Shown: in pieces, positions 1 through 9,208 of the stretch
Layout of the letters: the number at the start of each line of letters is the position of its first letter
Numbering within the stretch: the first letter of the stretch is position 1
Made by a program: the position numbers and the translations under genes
From: Tritrichomonas musculus
Taxonomy: Eukaryota > Parabasalia > Tritrichomonadida > Tritrichomonadidae
Assembly: GCA_039105265.1 (NCBI GenBank)
Contig: JAPFFF010000002.1
Coordinates: forward strand, 9,114,001-9,178,000
Direction: 5' to 3'
DNA length: 64,000 bases
Notes under the pieces: model-generated
What the model saw: the letters and a program-made list of their open reading frames with translations, nothing else
Databases searched by the model: none
Told to the model about the DNA's origin: nothing

Positions 1-115
1 TTAAGATATAAAAATATATTTATTTGATTGAGATAAATTGTTAAAATATAAAAATTTTCAAATTCTCAAAATATTTCAATGTTTCATTTCATTCTTCAAA
101 GATAGCTGTTTCAAC

Positions 116-1357
116 ATGCAACCGAGAATCCCATTCACTGAAGAACAAAAACAAAATATTGCATTCTGTGTGATAAATAAACATATGGAATTCTCGGAAA
201 TAGCCAAACAATATCCTGATAGAACAGTGCGTGAGATTCGTGAAGAATATGAATATCATATCAAGAACGATCAAAGCTTTAATTCTTGGACAGAGCAGGA
301 AGATGTCCTTCTCAAAGACTATAATGAAATTCATGGCCAAAACTGGGATTTAATATCAAAATTACTAGGCAGAACTCCAAATGAAGTTATAACAAGATAT
401 AATCTACTTAAAAAATATGAACACACACAGAATACTATTCCAATCCAAAAAGATCCAATTCAAATATCAAGAGAGATATCTAATACGCTTAATCCCCCTC
501 AAAGAGGGATTGACACAGAAATAAATTCTTCAGAAATAGACCATCAAATGGCAGCTGAACTCGCTAGATGCCTTGAAAATGGCTATCACTCTGATACTGA
601 ATTTATTTACAATGGTTACACTTTTACAAAACCGATTCAAGAAGGAGGAACATCATACACTAAAGAATGCTTTGATTGCAGCGGAAATGTTTATGTAGCA
701 AAGATTATGAAGATGAATCAGAAAAATATTAAAAGAGATCAAATTCTCAACGAAATAGCTTTAATGCAAGAATTAAACCATCCAAACATTTTAAAATGCA
801 TTGATTACTTTTTGACACCAGATAATCAATATATGATAATCATTCTTGATAAATGCGAAAGGGATCTTTTTTCTGCTGTTTATTTTGATTCATTAACTCC
901 AAAAGAAAAGCAACAATTTTTCTTCCAAATTTGTGGAGCGGTCAAATACATACATATGAATAATATTGCCCACAGAGACCTAAAAATTGAAAACATTTTG
1001 TTGCTAAAAAACATAATAAAGTTAGCTGATTTTGGATTTGCCATAAAAAATCCTCCTATCGAAGAATTACACTATGGAACCCAAATTTATTGGCCTCCTG
1101 AAGCATTTGAAGGGAAAAAGGTTGATGCATTTAAGGCTGACATTTATGCCTTAGGTATAATAGCTTATCTACTAGCTACTAGCGATGAAGATTTTTACAA
1201 AATTAAAGACATATCAATAATCAAGAGAAGAGCTATGAACGGTTTTCCAATTAATCAAAATGATGAACTTCAAAGTATTGCTAAACAGCTCACTGCCATA
1301 GACCCAGATGAGAGACAAAAAAATTTTATTTCTTTGTGCAAAAAAATTTTTGGATAA
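116..1357 (+). CDS. SANT/Myb-like DNA-binding domain fused to a Ser/Thr protein kinase
   Basis: This 413-residue protein carries two SANT/Myb-like helical repeats at its N-terminus (about residues 6-52 and 57-103; the second has the typical W-T-E-Q-E-D-V-L-L start). A protein kinase domain follows at about residues 170-410. The kinase looks catalytically complete: a glycine-rich loop region (IQEGGTSY), VAKI with the ATP-binding lysine, HRDLKIEN in the catalytic loop (about residue 286), DFG (about 305), and a PPE in place of APE. I start at the ATG at 116 because it directly precedes the SANT repeat; the frame is open upstream from 38, but that stretch is AT-rich and unlike protein. Two-repeat Myb proteins and kinases are both abundant in trichomonads, and the combination suggests a nuclear kinase brought to DNA. 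That role is inference. The gene is single-exon and reads through without a break. Confidence 0.85.
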   Translation: MQPRIPFTEEQKQNIAFCVINKHMEFSEIAKQYPDRTVREIREEYEYHIKNDQSFNSWTEQEDVLLKDYNEIHGQNWDLISKLLGRTPNEVITRYNLLKKYEHTQNTIPIQKDPIQISREISNTLNPPQRGIDTEINSSEIDHQMAAELARCLENGYHSDTEFIYNGYTFTKPIQEGGTSYTKECFDCSGNVYVAKIMKMNQKNIKRDQILNEIALMQELNHPNILKCIDYFLTPDNQYMIIILDKCERDLFSAVYFDSLTPKEKQQFFFQICGAVKYIHMNNIAHRDLKIENILLLKNIIKLADFGFAIKNPPIEELHYGTQIYWPPEAFEGKKVDAFKADIYALGIIAYLLATSDEDFYKIKDISIIKRRAMNGFPINQNDELQSIAKQLTAIDPDERQKNFISLCKKIFG

Positions 1358-1760
1358 AAGTAATTTGAGGACTTTTTCATATATTTTTACTTTTTTAAAT
1401 TAAAATAAAAAAATGTGGAGGAATGAAAGGGAAATTGAATTGGTTTTGTATTTCTGTAATCTTCAAAAAAAAGAAATTTTAGTATTTAATTTCAAAAGAT
1501 ATAGAAAAGAACCCATAATTTAAAAATAAGCTTCAAAATAATTTTCTGGTGTTCTTATTTATATTTAACTTATGATTGATGCATTATCGAGTAATGTAAA
1601 ATACATATTTTACATTGTAAAATCAATTTTGAGAGATATTTCAGAAAAAGATCCGATATTATTGAATTTCATAAAAAATTGAATAAAATCTTATCAAATT
1701 TTTCACATGCTAGCGTCTTATATTGAATTTTTCTGATAAAAGAAAAATAAACATTATTTT
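1358..1760. other. Intergenic, AT-rich
   Basis: About 400 bases between two genes on the same strand. The stretch is AT-rich with many homopolymer A and T runs. I see no RNA gene or repeat. It must contain the 3' end of the kinase transcript and the promoter of the C2 gene, but no initiator could be placed with confidence. Confidence 0.6.
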
Positions 1761-3524
1761 ATGCTTCATATAAGAGTTGTAAGTGCTCACAATCTACCTG
1801 TTCCAACAAAAAAAGTTAGGAAAACAAAGATTTATTGCTTTTCATATTCATCAAGAAGATATTTTTATGATGCCTTCAAAAGTAAAGAAAAAACTACAGA
1901 TCCAAAATTTGATGGAGAATTTGACCTTGATTTATTCCGAGCAGTTGATTTAAGTTTTACCATCTTTAGTTCACGTTTATTATCAAAGGATGTTTTTCTT
2001 GGAAGAGTTGATATTGACTTATGCAAATTATTATCAGAGGAAACAGGAAAAAAAATATTGGGATCTCCTCACAGTATTTCTGAAGTATCATTTCCAATCA
2101 CATCATGCGATTCACAGAACGCGACACTCCTTCTTGCCATATCTTATAATCCTTCTGTTTATAAATCAATAGATTTCAAAGATTTATCCAAACCAACAAT
2201 TCATTTTTGGGCTACATACAATCCTCCTCTAGAAATAACTGACAACGATCAAATACCTGTAGAAATTGAGCTTTTCCAAGCATCACCAAATAAAGACAGA
2301 AAAAGTGGAGATTTAAACGTCTTTTTCACAAATCTAAATAAATATAGTAATTGGGAAAGCGTTGGAGACAGTTCAAATAATCATGTTTTTCCTTCACCAG
2401 CAGGCGTTACACAAGTTCATACATTTGCATTAAGCCGAATTTCGGATTGTTATGAATTCTTCATATTAAATGATAATAATTACACTGGTACCGTTACATT
2501 AAACTTCATTGAAGAGAAGAAAGATAAGACCAAAAGATTTTCAGATGGTCCCTATTATGAAGTTGATGACAAAAAAGATCAGATCGGAACGGTTAAAACG
2601 GTTTCGCTTCAAATTGAGCCAAACAAAAAGTTCTGTGTTCCAATTTTCATGTTTTATGAGAAAAAGACTTTTTCAAAGAAGCTTGAATTCTATCAATTTT
2701 CTGCATTGACCTTTGACAAGGCCAAAATGGCCAATGAAAATGACAAAACCGTCGAATATTCAGAAATTTTGAGTTCACAATTTCCATTCCATTCAGAGAT
2801 CATTCAGCATGCGCGAAACACGATTCCTGACCTGAAAGATGCCAATTTCATGCGATTGAATGTTCTCACAAATTCTGAGCCGATATCGTTAGCCAGAACG
2901 ATACAAGATTTCAATCTTCCAGTCCAAATGAGAGTTCGAATTTACATCGGCGGTTCTGCTACAAATGAAAACCAACAGCAAAGACATTCGAATCAGCCGC
3001 CAGAGATTGATTACTGGGAGCCGAGATTCTATGTTTATGATGCAAATAATGGCTCAAAATGTCCCGCTATTTCGAGTGTTCTTCAATCAAGTCCAAACAA
3101 AGAAACAGGTTTTCCTGCAGGCAAAAGTTTCATGGGATTCAATGCACACACTGTTATCAATGTGGATTTGAATCAAATTGGCGTTGATAAAGTTGTCGCT
3201 TTCGGGATTCATTGCAAGACAAATTTGTGGCTGGCAAATCCGCCCGGTTTCTTTTTGATAACGTATTTCGATGGAAACCAAGAAATGTTGATGTTTAGAA
3301 CACCTTTTTATGTAGATCGAACTGATGTGAAATCTGCTCTTTGCTTGAGATTCGAGTGTCAGAATGATGACTGGAAAATTGTGCCAATGAGAAGATACTT
3401 CAAGGACGATAAGCAAATGGAATCAATGATTGATACTTTGCATGCTAATAGATGGGAAACACCTGACATTTTATTAGGAAAATCAAATGGAATTATTGCA
3501 TCAGATGATTCTGATAGTGATTAA
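1761..3524 (+). CDS. C2-domain protein with possible TerD-like C-terminal part
   Basis: A 587-residue protein. The first ~125 residues form a recognisable C2 domain: the opening LHIRVVSAHNLP strand, the conserved K-T-D-P-K-F-D loop and the F-S-S-R-L-L-S-K-D-V-F-L-G strand pair. C2 domains bind phospholipid or proteins, often with calcium; two loop aspartates are visible, but calcium binding cannot be judged. The remaining ~450 residues look like beta-rich repeats. Near the C-terminus the pattern N-x-D-L-N-Q-I-G-V-D-K-V-V-A-F-G, and a later W-K-I-V-P-M-R-R, recall TerD/tellurite-resistance folds; this is weak. The protein ends in an acidic DDSDSD tail. No signal peptide or membrane segment is visible, so a cytoplasmic, membrane-recruited protein is likely. 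Confidence 0.75.
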   Translation: MLHIRVVSAHNLPVPTKKVRKTKIYCFSYSSRRYFYDAFKSKEKTTDPKFDGEFDLDLFRAVDLSFTIFSSRLLSKDVFLGRVDIDLCKLLSEETGKKILGSPHSISEVSFPITSCDSQNATLLLAISYNPSVYKSIDFKDLSKPTIHFWATYNPPLEITDNDQIPVEIELFQASPNKDRKSGDLNVFFTNLNKYSNWESVGDSSNNHVFPSPAGVTQVHTFALSRISDCYEFFILNDNNYTGTVTLNFIEEKKDKTKRFSDGPYYEVDDKKDQIGTVKTVSLQIEPNKKFCVPIFMFYEKKTFSKKLEFYQFSALTFDKAKMANENDKTVEYSEILSSQFPFHSEIIQHARNTIPDLKDANFMRLNVLTNSEPISLARTIQDFNLPVQMRVRIYIGGSATNENQQQRHSNQPPEIDYWEPRFYVYDANNGSKCPAISSVLQSSPNKETGFPAGKSFMGFNAHTVINVDLNQIGVDKVVAFGIHCKTNLWLANPPGFFLITYFDGNQEMLMFRTPFYVDRTDVKSALCLRFECQNDDWKIVPMRRYFKDDKQMESMIDTLHANRWETPDILLGKSNGIIASDDSDSD

Positions 3525-3708
3525 ATTATTAAATATTTTATTTATTTTATATAACATTTTATGAATCAACCATGTAAATTACCTTTTTCTTTTTTATATC
3601 AACTACTTGTTCATTTAAAAAAATAATTGAAATTAAAGCATTCCTCATGTTAAAGGTTTTATTAATTTCCACTTTATAGTGTGCTCAAAACAATAAATTG
3701 ATAATTTA

Positions 3709-4097
3709 CAGGGATGATGGACGGGCACGTGCAATGCCCTTGCCCGTACTTAAAAAAAGTGACATTGCCCGTCTTTGCCCGTGAATTTTGCTCGGGCAAT
3801 TGCCCGAGATTAAAAGTGACAATGAAATGTTATTTGAAAATAAGATAATACTATTGTTTTTTTTTTTTTTTTTTTTTTTTTTTGATTGATATTTTATTAA
3901 TAATTACATTTTAATTTAAATATTTAATATTCATATTTTTTTTTTAATTTTAAAGCAATTATAATAATTTATTTTAATAATAATAGTTTAATATTCTTAT
4001 ATTTCTAAGAGCAAAGACGAGCAATGTCACTTTTCAGCCCGGGCAAAAAAGTGACATTCTGCCCGAGCCTGCCCGGGCCGCCCTTTTCACATCCCTG
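3709..4097. mobile_element. hAT-like MITE (non-autonomous DNA transposon), 389 bp
   Basis: The ends are perfect inverted CAGGGATG...CATCCCTG. They are flanked by 8-bp direct repeats with one mismatch (ATAATTTA at 3701-3708, ATAATTGA at 4098-4105), as expected for hAT-type insertion. Inside each end is a set of GC-rich GCCCG motifs with GTGACATTGCCCG-like repeats, inverted between the two halves, so the element can fold back on itself. The centre is AT-rich with a run of about 26 T near 3858. There is no coding capacity. It lies just downstream of the RBR gene and between two host genes, which it does not disrupt. The hAT assignment rests only on TIR sequence and duplication length. Confidence 0.8.
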
Positions 4098-4280
4098 ATA
4101 ATTGACATATTGAAAGAAATTCAAAGAAATATATAAATTATGGCTTTTATTAATAACATAATATAGTTTAAAAAATATTTTTTAAAGGAACAATATAATG
4201 AGTTATTCGTAAAGATTATCATATATTCCTCCATGAACCATATTTAAGTGATTATAGCATTCTTGACTTGTTGAAAAACC

Positions 4281-7200
4281 TTATCCACACTTGAAACACC
4301 AATGGTGTCCACACCTACATGCGATATGATTACAACCTCCATCTTTGAAAACTGGAATTTTGCATTTTGGACATCTTCTATCCCAAATTAGTATATCAGG
4401 GTTATTTTCTGCGCATTTGTATGATAAATCATGCCATGACATACAATAAAAACAAAATATATTTCTACAATTTTCATGCTGACAACGATTGTTTAAAAGG
4501 TTAATTTCATTAATATTATACAAATGTTGAGGATGATCTGGGCAGAAAGTTATCTCGTCTCTAGCTTGTGTTCTCAACGAATATTCTGATACACCCATTA
4601 ACCATGCCGAAATCAATGAGCTTAATTCACTATCATCTTTTATTAATACAGAAATGAGTTGGTCAATTGGAATCTGTGGCCAACTGTATTTTCCATTATC
4701 TATCTCTGTGCTTGGAATTGTTGGTATTACTGAAAGTTTTGTAAATATGTTAACAAGACCATCCTGATCAATTTCTCCATCCTTGAAGAATGAACTTGTG
4801 GCATATTGAAGAGAGGAAACAATGCATTCTCTGCACATTTTGTTTGTATATATAGAACCATCTTGAAAATATACTGAAATTGGATATTTGGTCAAAGTTG
4901 GATTATTTGGATCTTCACAAATTTCACAGCAGCTTAAAGTATTTGTTATTTCTTTATGATCATGGCTAAGATAATTGTTTAACAAACATAATAAATCTTT
5001 GTTATCACATTCCCATTTAAAATCTTTTGCTTTTTTCATCACAATTGGCAGTAATGGTTCATTTATATGATTATGATCAATGAAATATAAACAATTTTCA
5101 TCATATTCATTTAATAGACATGTTTTACCTGTAAATAATGCGCAGATTCGAATACTTGGATATGATTTTGAAAGTTCATCAATGTTTTTCAAGCAGTAAT
5201 CAATATTCTTTTTGGTTAGAACATTTCCTAAAACATTTCTCAAAACTCTTGTATCATATTGCTGAGTACCAATTGACATTATTTCAACCATAAATTTTAC
5301 ATCATTTCTATATATAAGAATACTTTTTGGTATAAATGGAGTCAGTTTCAAACATTTTTGTATTCCATCTCTTATTGAATTTATTGTGTTTATTTCATCT
5401 TGCTCGAATGAGATGCACAATTTATTTTCAAACATCGAATAACAAAATACTTTATATCCTTCTGTAGTACTTTTTGATGAAGTGAATAATGATATTCTTG
5501 GAGAATATCTGAAATAGATTTCCATTAAAGTTTTAAACCAAGGATTTGAAATATTTTCATCTAAAAGTACTGATTGAATTGAGAATACTGAACCTGTTTT
5601 TTTATGAATGAAATTATTAAAGCAATAACATTGACATGGAATCGATATACTTTTCCAACCTGGCCTATTAGTTATATAGATTTTTTTATCATTCTTATCT
5701 TTATATATCAACATTTTACTATTAAAGCTACCTGAACAATCTATATGCTGGAAAGTAATATAATGAGACTTTTCCCATTCTGGATATTCACCAATTAAGT
5801 CATTAATAAATTTTTCAACGAAAAACGAAAATGTATAATTTTTAATCAATTGACCTACTTCTGTGATTACATTTTGGATTGTTTTATTTGGAAATATATT
5901 ATCAACAATTCTTTGCATATAATTCATGAATATTGAAAAATAATAATATGATAATCCGAAAGATTCAACTGTCTCTTTGCTTTGATCATTATTTGCTAAA
6001 TCTGACATTAAAAATTTGTTTAATACATTTACAAGAGTGATTATATCTGAATTTCCGTTAAAAAAATGTTTGAGTTTTTCATTTAAATGATCTAAAATTA
6101 AATCACTACCAATCGTTATTATAGTGGCTATATAGAATTCCAAAAATTTAGCATAATTTCGCTCTTGCTCAGATAAAAAATTTGGATCATTAATAATTGT
6201 ATATGAATATTCAATAGGTAAAAATGAATATTTAGCTAATTCAATTCCTAATGGTGTAATTCTATATGTTTTATCATCAATTGCTTCATATTCCATTAAT
6301 GAATCCATTGAATAACATAGATTTTTAAAGTTTGGTTTTGTAGGAAGATTTTCCATTTTTTCAAAATCTATATTAATAGATTTTAAGAATAATATTTCTT
6401 TTGTTAAATTTGATTTTGAAATAGATGGAATTTGATAATCATCATAATAATATGTGTCATATGATATATATCGTCCTTTCATCGTATGACCTAATTTTCC
6501 TCTTCTTTGCTCCTTAATTTCTTTTGATATTATTGATTTTGTTTCATTAACTTTTCCTGTTTTATAATCAAAAATTTCTTCTGTATAGAATCCACTATCG
6601 ATAACAACCGATAGATCATCAATATACAATGATGAATCAATCATTGGTGTTGAGCAAATGAACTTATTAATTTTTTTAAGTTCATTTGGAAATTCATTTT
6701 GAACTATTCTAATGATGTTGTTACTTAAATTTTCATGAATGACAAAAGGGGCAAAATATAAAACATCGTGTTTGCAATTTTTTCCATTCATGGATTCGCA
6801 TGACATGAATTCTTCATATAGTCTTGTTAAATAACTTTCAGCTTTTTCATTATGCCTTATTTTTGTTTGAAGAAAAACGATTTTTCTTTTGTTTGCTTCT
6901 TCTTTTGAATTACTAAATGATTCCAAAATCAAGTTTATTGATTCTAAGCATTTTTTCAAATTAGGAAAATAACATAAAATATGACCTTCATCAAGATTTT
7001 TTTTGATTGTAGCCATCTCCTCTATAGTTTTAACTATCTCATCAGATATCTTATTATGTTCATCTTTTTTATTTATCATAATTGATTTTTTTGTTACTTC
7101 ATAAATAGTATCATTGACCAAGTTTGTTACTTTTAATGAATTTCTAAATGGTTTCAACAATGAAGGATTAATTGATGCAGATGTAAATAAAACATTTAAT

Positions 7201-8222
7201 GGCAACTTAAATGGTTTAGAAGTATTTAAAAGAGCAATTTTTGAAATTAAAACATCAAGATAAATTGATCTTTGATAAATTTCATCAATAATGAATCTTG
7301 TATTAGGATAAAAATGATCATTTCCCCTTAAATTATACATTAATCTAAGTAAATCATCAGGTGATAAAATGCTGACTACAATTTTATCTATTTTTAACGA
7401 TTTTTCATATTCATTGTATATTTCTTCAAGTTTTTTGGGATCATTTACAAATGTAGCATACTTAGAAATTATTGAATAAAGAAAGTTATATTTGTATTCA
7501 CTTTGCTTTTGGGATGATTGTGAAATAATCAGGAATGGCGTTTTCATATCATTTTTTAAACTTCTACAAAGTAAAATTAATGGGAGAAAAATGCTTTTTC
7601 CTGTTCCCCAAAATGATTTGAAACACGCTAATGTATCATTCATCTGATGAATCTTTTCATAATATTGATATATACCAACAAATTTTGATTTCATAAAAGG
7701 ATATTCTTTCAAAAAATAAATTCTTGCAGCGTAATTATATAATATAGACTCGATTACTAAATGAACTTTAATTATGGATATAGATTTATTTGGAATTAAA
7801 ATTTCAGTAACTTTGTGAGATATTTCACTAATATTGGAAATAAATATATTTGTATAGACAATATATTTGTTGATTTGTTTTGTAATTCCAGAAAACAATA
7901 TATTGTTAGAAATTAAATTATTGATTGAAAATAATTTCAAAATTGAATCAAAGTTTCTATCTATACTATAGAATGATTTAACTAATTCATCTGGAATTAT
8001 ATCTACATCATTGAAAGAAAGAATATATTTTTTGATTAATGATATATTTTTGCTTATTTTTTTAAGGTTTTCATTTGTTTGAAGTAGTATCCATGATGAT
8101 TTTTTGCAAATTGATATCAATTGGTTAATTTTGGCTAGGATCTTGTCAAAAAAATTTATATCAAGTTTGATATCTGGAGCAATCATTTCTTCTTCATTAA
8201 TTTCTAATGTTGTATTGGACAT
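4281..8222 (-). CDS. DEAH-box-helicase-like protein with C-terminal RBR (RING-IBR-RING) E3 ligase domain; terminal stop is probably premature
   Basis: A 1313-residue protein. Its central part is a diverged DExH helicase: motif I is GTGKS, motif II is DEIYQRS where DEAH proteins have DEAHERS, and motif III is FTSAS. The last ~180 residues carry an RBR module: a CEIC...C RING1, an IBR with CQHENCRNIFCFYC, and RING2 starting CPKC with GGCNHIAC, which keeps the catalytic cysteine position of RBR ligases. Helicase-RBR fusions are known in eukaryotes (plant DEAH11/12) and are frequent in trichomonads. Reading stops at TAA (4281-4283) right after HWCFKCG. The same frame then stays open for 25 more codons to a TAA at 4203-4205, including ECYNHL and HGGIYDN, which match the usual end of trichomonad RBR proteins from memory. 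So the gene probably once ended at 4203 and lost its tail to a nonsense change, or there is a base error. Folding should survive. Confidence 0.8.
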   Translation of the reverse strand: MSNTTLEINEEEMIAPDIKLDINFFDKILAKINQLISICKKSSWILLQTNENLKKISKNISLIKKYILSFNDVDIIPDELVKSFYSIDRNFDSILKLFSINNLISNNILFSGITKQINKYIVYTNIFISNISEISHKVTEILIPNKSISIIKVHLVIESILYNYAARIYFLKEYPFMKSKFVGIYQYYEKIHQMNDTLACFKSFWGTGKSIFLPLILLCRSLKNDMKTPFLIISQSSQKQSEYKYNFLYSIISKYATFVNDPKKLEEIYNEYEKSLKIDKIVVSILSPDDLLRLMYNLRGNDHFYPNTRFIIDEIYQRSIYLDVLISKIALLNTSKPFKLPLNVLFTSASINPSLLKPFRNSLKVTNLVNDTIYEVTKKSIMINKKDEHNKISDEIVKTIEEMATIKKNLDEGHILCYFPNLKKCLESINLILESFSNSKEEANKRKIVFLQTKIRHNEKAESYLTRLYEEFMSCESMNGKNCKHDVLYFAPFVIHENLSNNIIRIVQNEFPNELKKINKFICSTPMIDSSLYIDDLSVVIDSGFYTEEIFDYKTGKVNETKSIISKEIKEQRRGKLGHTMKGRYISYDTYYYDDYQIPSISKSNLTKEILFLKSINIDFEKMENLPTKPNFKNLCYSMDSLMEYEAIDDKTYRITPLGIELAKYSFLPIEYSYTIINDPNFLSEQERNYAKFLEFYIATIITIGSDLILDHLNEKLKHFFNGNSDIITLVNVLNKFLMSDLANNDQSKETVESFGLSYYYFSIFMNYMQRIVDNIFPNKTIQNVITEVGQLIKNYTFSFFVEKFINDLIGEYPEWEKSHYITFQHIDCSGSFNSKMLIYKDKNDKKIYITNRPGWKSISIPCQCYCFNNFIHKKTGSVFSIQSVLLDENISNPWFKTLMEIYFRYSPRISLFTSSKSTTEGYKVFCYSMFENKLCISFEQDEINTINSIRDGIQKCLKLTPFIPKSILIYRNDVKFMVEIMSIGTQQYDTRVLRNVLGNVLTKKNIDYCLKNIDELSKSYPSIRICALFTGKTCLLNEYDENCLYFIDHNHINEPLLPIVMKKAKDFKWECDNKDLLCLLNNYLSHDHKEITNTLSCCEICEDPNNPTLTKYPISVYFQDGSIYTNKMCRECIVSSLQYATSSFFKDGEIDQDGLVNIFTKLSVIPTIPSTEIDNGKYSWPQIPIDQLISVLIKDDSELSSLISAWLMGVSEYSLRTQARDEITFCPDHPQHLYNINEINLLNNRCQHENCRNIFCFYCMSWHDLSYKCAENNPDILIWDRRCPKCKIPVFKDGGCNHIACRCGHHWCFKCG

Positions 8223-8372
8223 ATCTGGTTCAAATTATAAAATAAAAATGAAGTAAATATATATGATATATAATTAAATAAAAATTTTCAAGTTTAATCA
8301 TTTCATCAAACTTTGAATAAGTTTTCAATTTTGAATAGATTTTTTGTGTATTTCATTTAACTTTTTTAAATA

Positions 8373-8652
8373 AGTAGTATATGTTTGTCATGATTTTAGG
8401 ACTTCGTCCCAAACTCCTGACAAACCCTTTGAAAACACCTTATTTTGGGCACTTTTTTGGTCTCAAACACCTCATTTTAGCCCTTTTTTGACTCAAAAAG
8501 TTGTCCAACAATTTCTTAAGTATCCCCATACTTGACCCCCCTATTTTCACTCAACAATTTGGGTTCAAAAAGATGTTTGTCATACTCGCTAATAAAGTCA
8601 TTGATTTAGGACTAACGAGTTGTTTCAACTTTTTTGAAAAAAAATATTTTTT
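8373..8652 (+). repeat. Left terminal inverted repeat of element 1
   Basis: Begins AGTAGTATATGTTTGTCATG and runs about 280 bp. It matches the complement of 26013-26291 almost base for base, with a length difference in a T run. It ends near the AT-rich signal in front of the first gene. Confidence 0.93.
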
Positions 8653-8665
8653 ATCCCCAATGCAA
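8643..8665 (+). promoter_or_regulatory. T-tract promoter-like signal before the first gene of element 1
   Basis: AATATTTTTTATCC followed by a short spacer and CAAATG. Nearly the same string precedes the HNH gene at 14670-14693, and a similar one precedes PolB on the minus strand (about 25940-25975). This repeated placement 10-20 bases before start codons suggests a core promoter or initiator. It is inference from within-window repetition. Confidence 0.5.
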
Positions 8666-9181
8666 ATGACAAAGCCACTTTATTTATCTGTCAATAAATT
8701 ATGTGATAAATTGGAAGAATATATTGAGACCCACAAAGAGAAAGACCCCGCCATCGATTCGGCTCATGAATTCTATATTATCATCGACAAAGAGTATCTC
8801 TTTCCTGACAAATTTAACGCCAATAGAGTAGTTTGCAGGCCCTTAGTCGTCTCAATTTATAAGAATCAACAGTTTCTATACAAAGAATTATGTGAGTTAT
8901 TTGACTGTGAAAAGGTATATTTATGCTTTAACAAGAAGGGAAGTCACTACTCAATCGACACAGCAAAGAACGGAAAAAACAAGATACAGGACGTAGTTAT
9001 CGTAAGGGAAGCAAAGAAATTTACAACTAAGGATGGTAAAGAGATTGAATATCATCAGATGTTTCAATATGACGCAGGCTTTTTGATTGACGAAATAGAT
9101 ACTAGAATTAAGTCAAATCGTCCTAATTGTGCCGGTCTGAGCAAGGATTATGGTAGATTTATCAAGGAATGTGGCATATAA
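8666..9181 (+). CDS. Left-end protein of element 1, unknown function
   Basis: About 171 residues if started at the ATG at 8666. I prefer this start because it sits in the same context (gcaaATG after a T tract) as other genes of this element; the reading frame is open further left, but only into the TIR. The sequence is hydrophilic and soluble. A middle segment, FYIIIDKEYLFPDKF followed by a VSIYKNQ strand, loosely resembles the first genes of elements 2 and 3 (33375-33839 and 30585-31064), which occupy the same place next to the left TIR. The similarity is weak and may be only positional. No catalytic motif is recognised. Confidence 0.6.
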   Translation: MTKPLYLSVNKLCDKLEEYIETHKEKDPAIDSAHEFYIIIDKEYLFPDKFNANRVVCRPLVVSIYKNQQFLYKELCELFDCEKVYLCFNKKGSHYSIDTAKNGKNKIQDVVIVREAKKFTTKDGKEIEYHQMFQYDAGFLIDEIDTRIKSNRPNCAGLSKDYGRFIKECGI

Positions 9182-9208
9182 ACAGACCCTTATTTTTTTG
9201 TAAATCAA

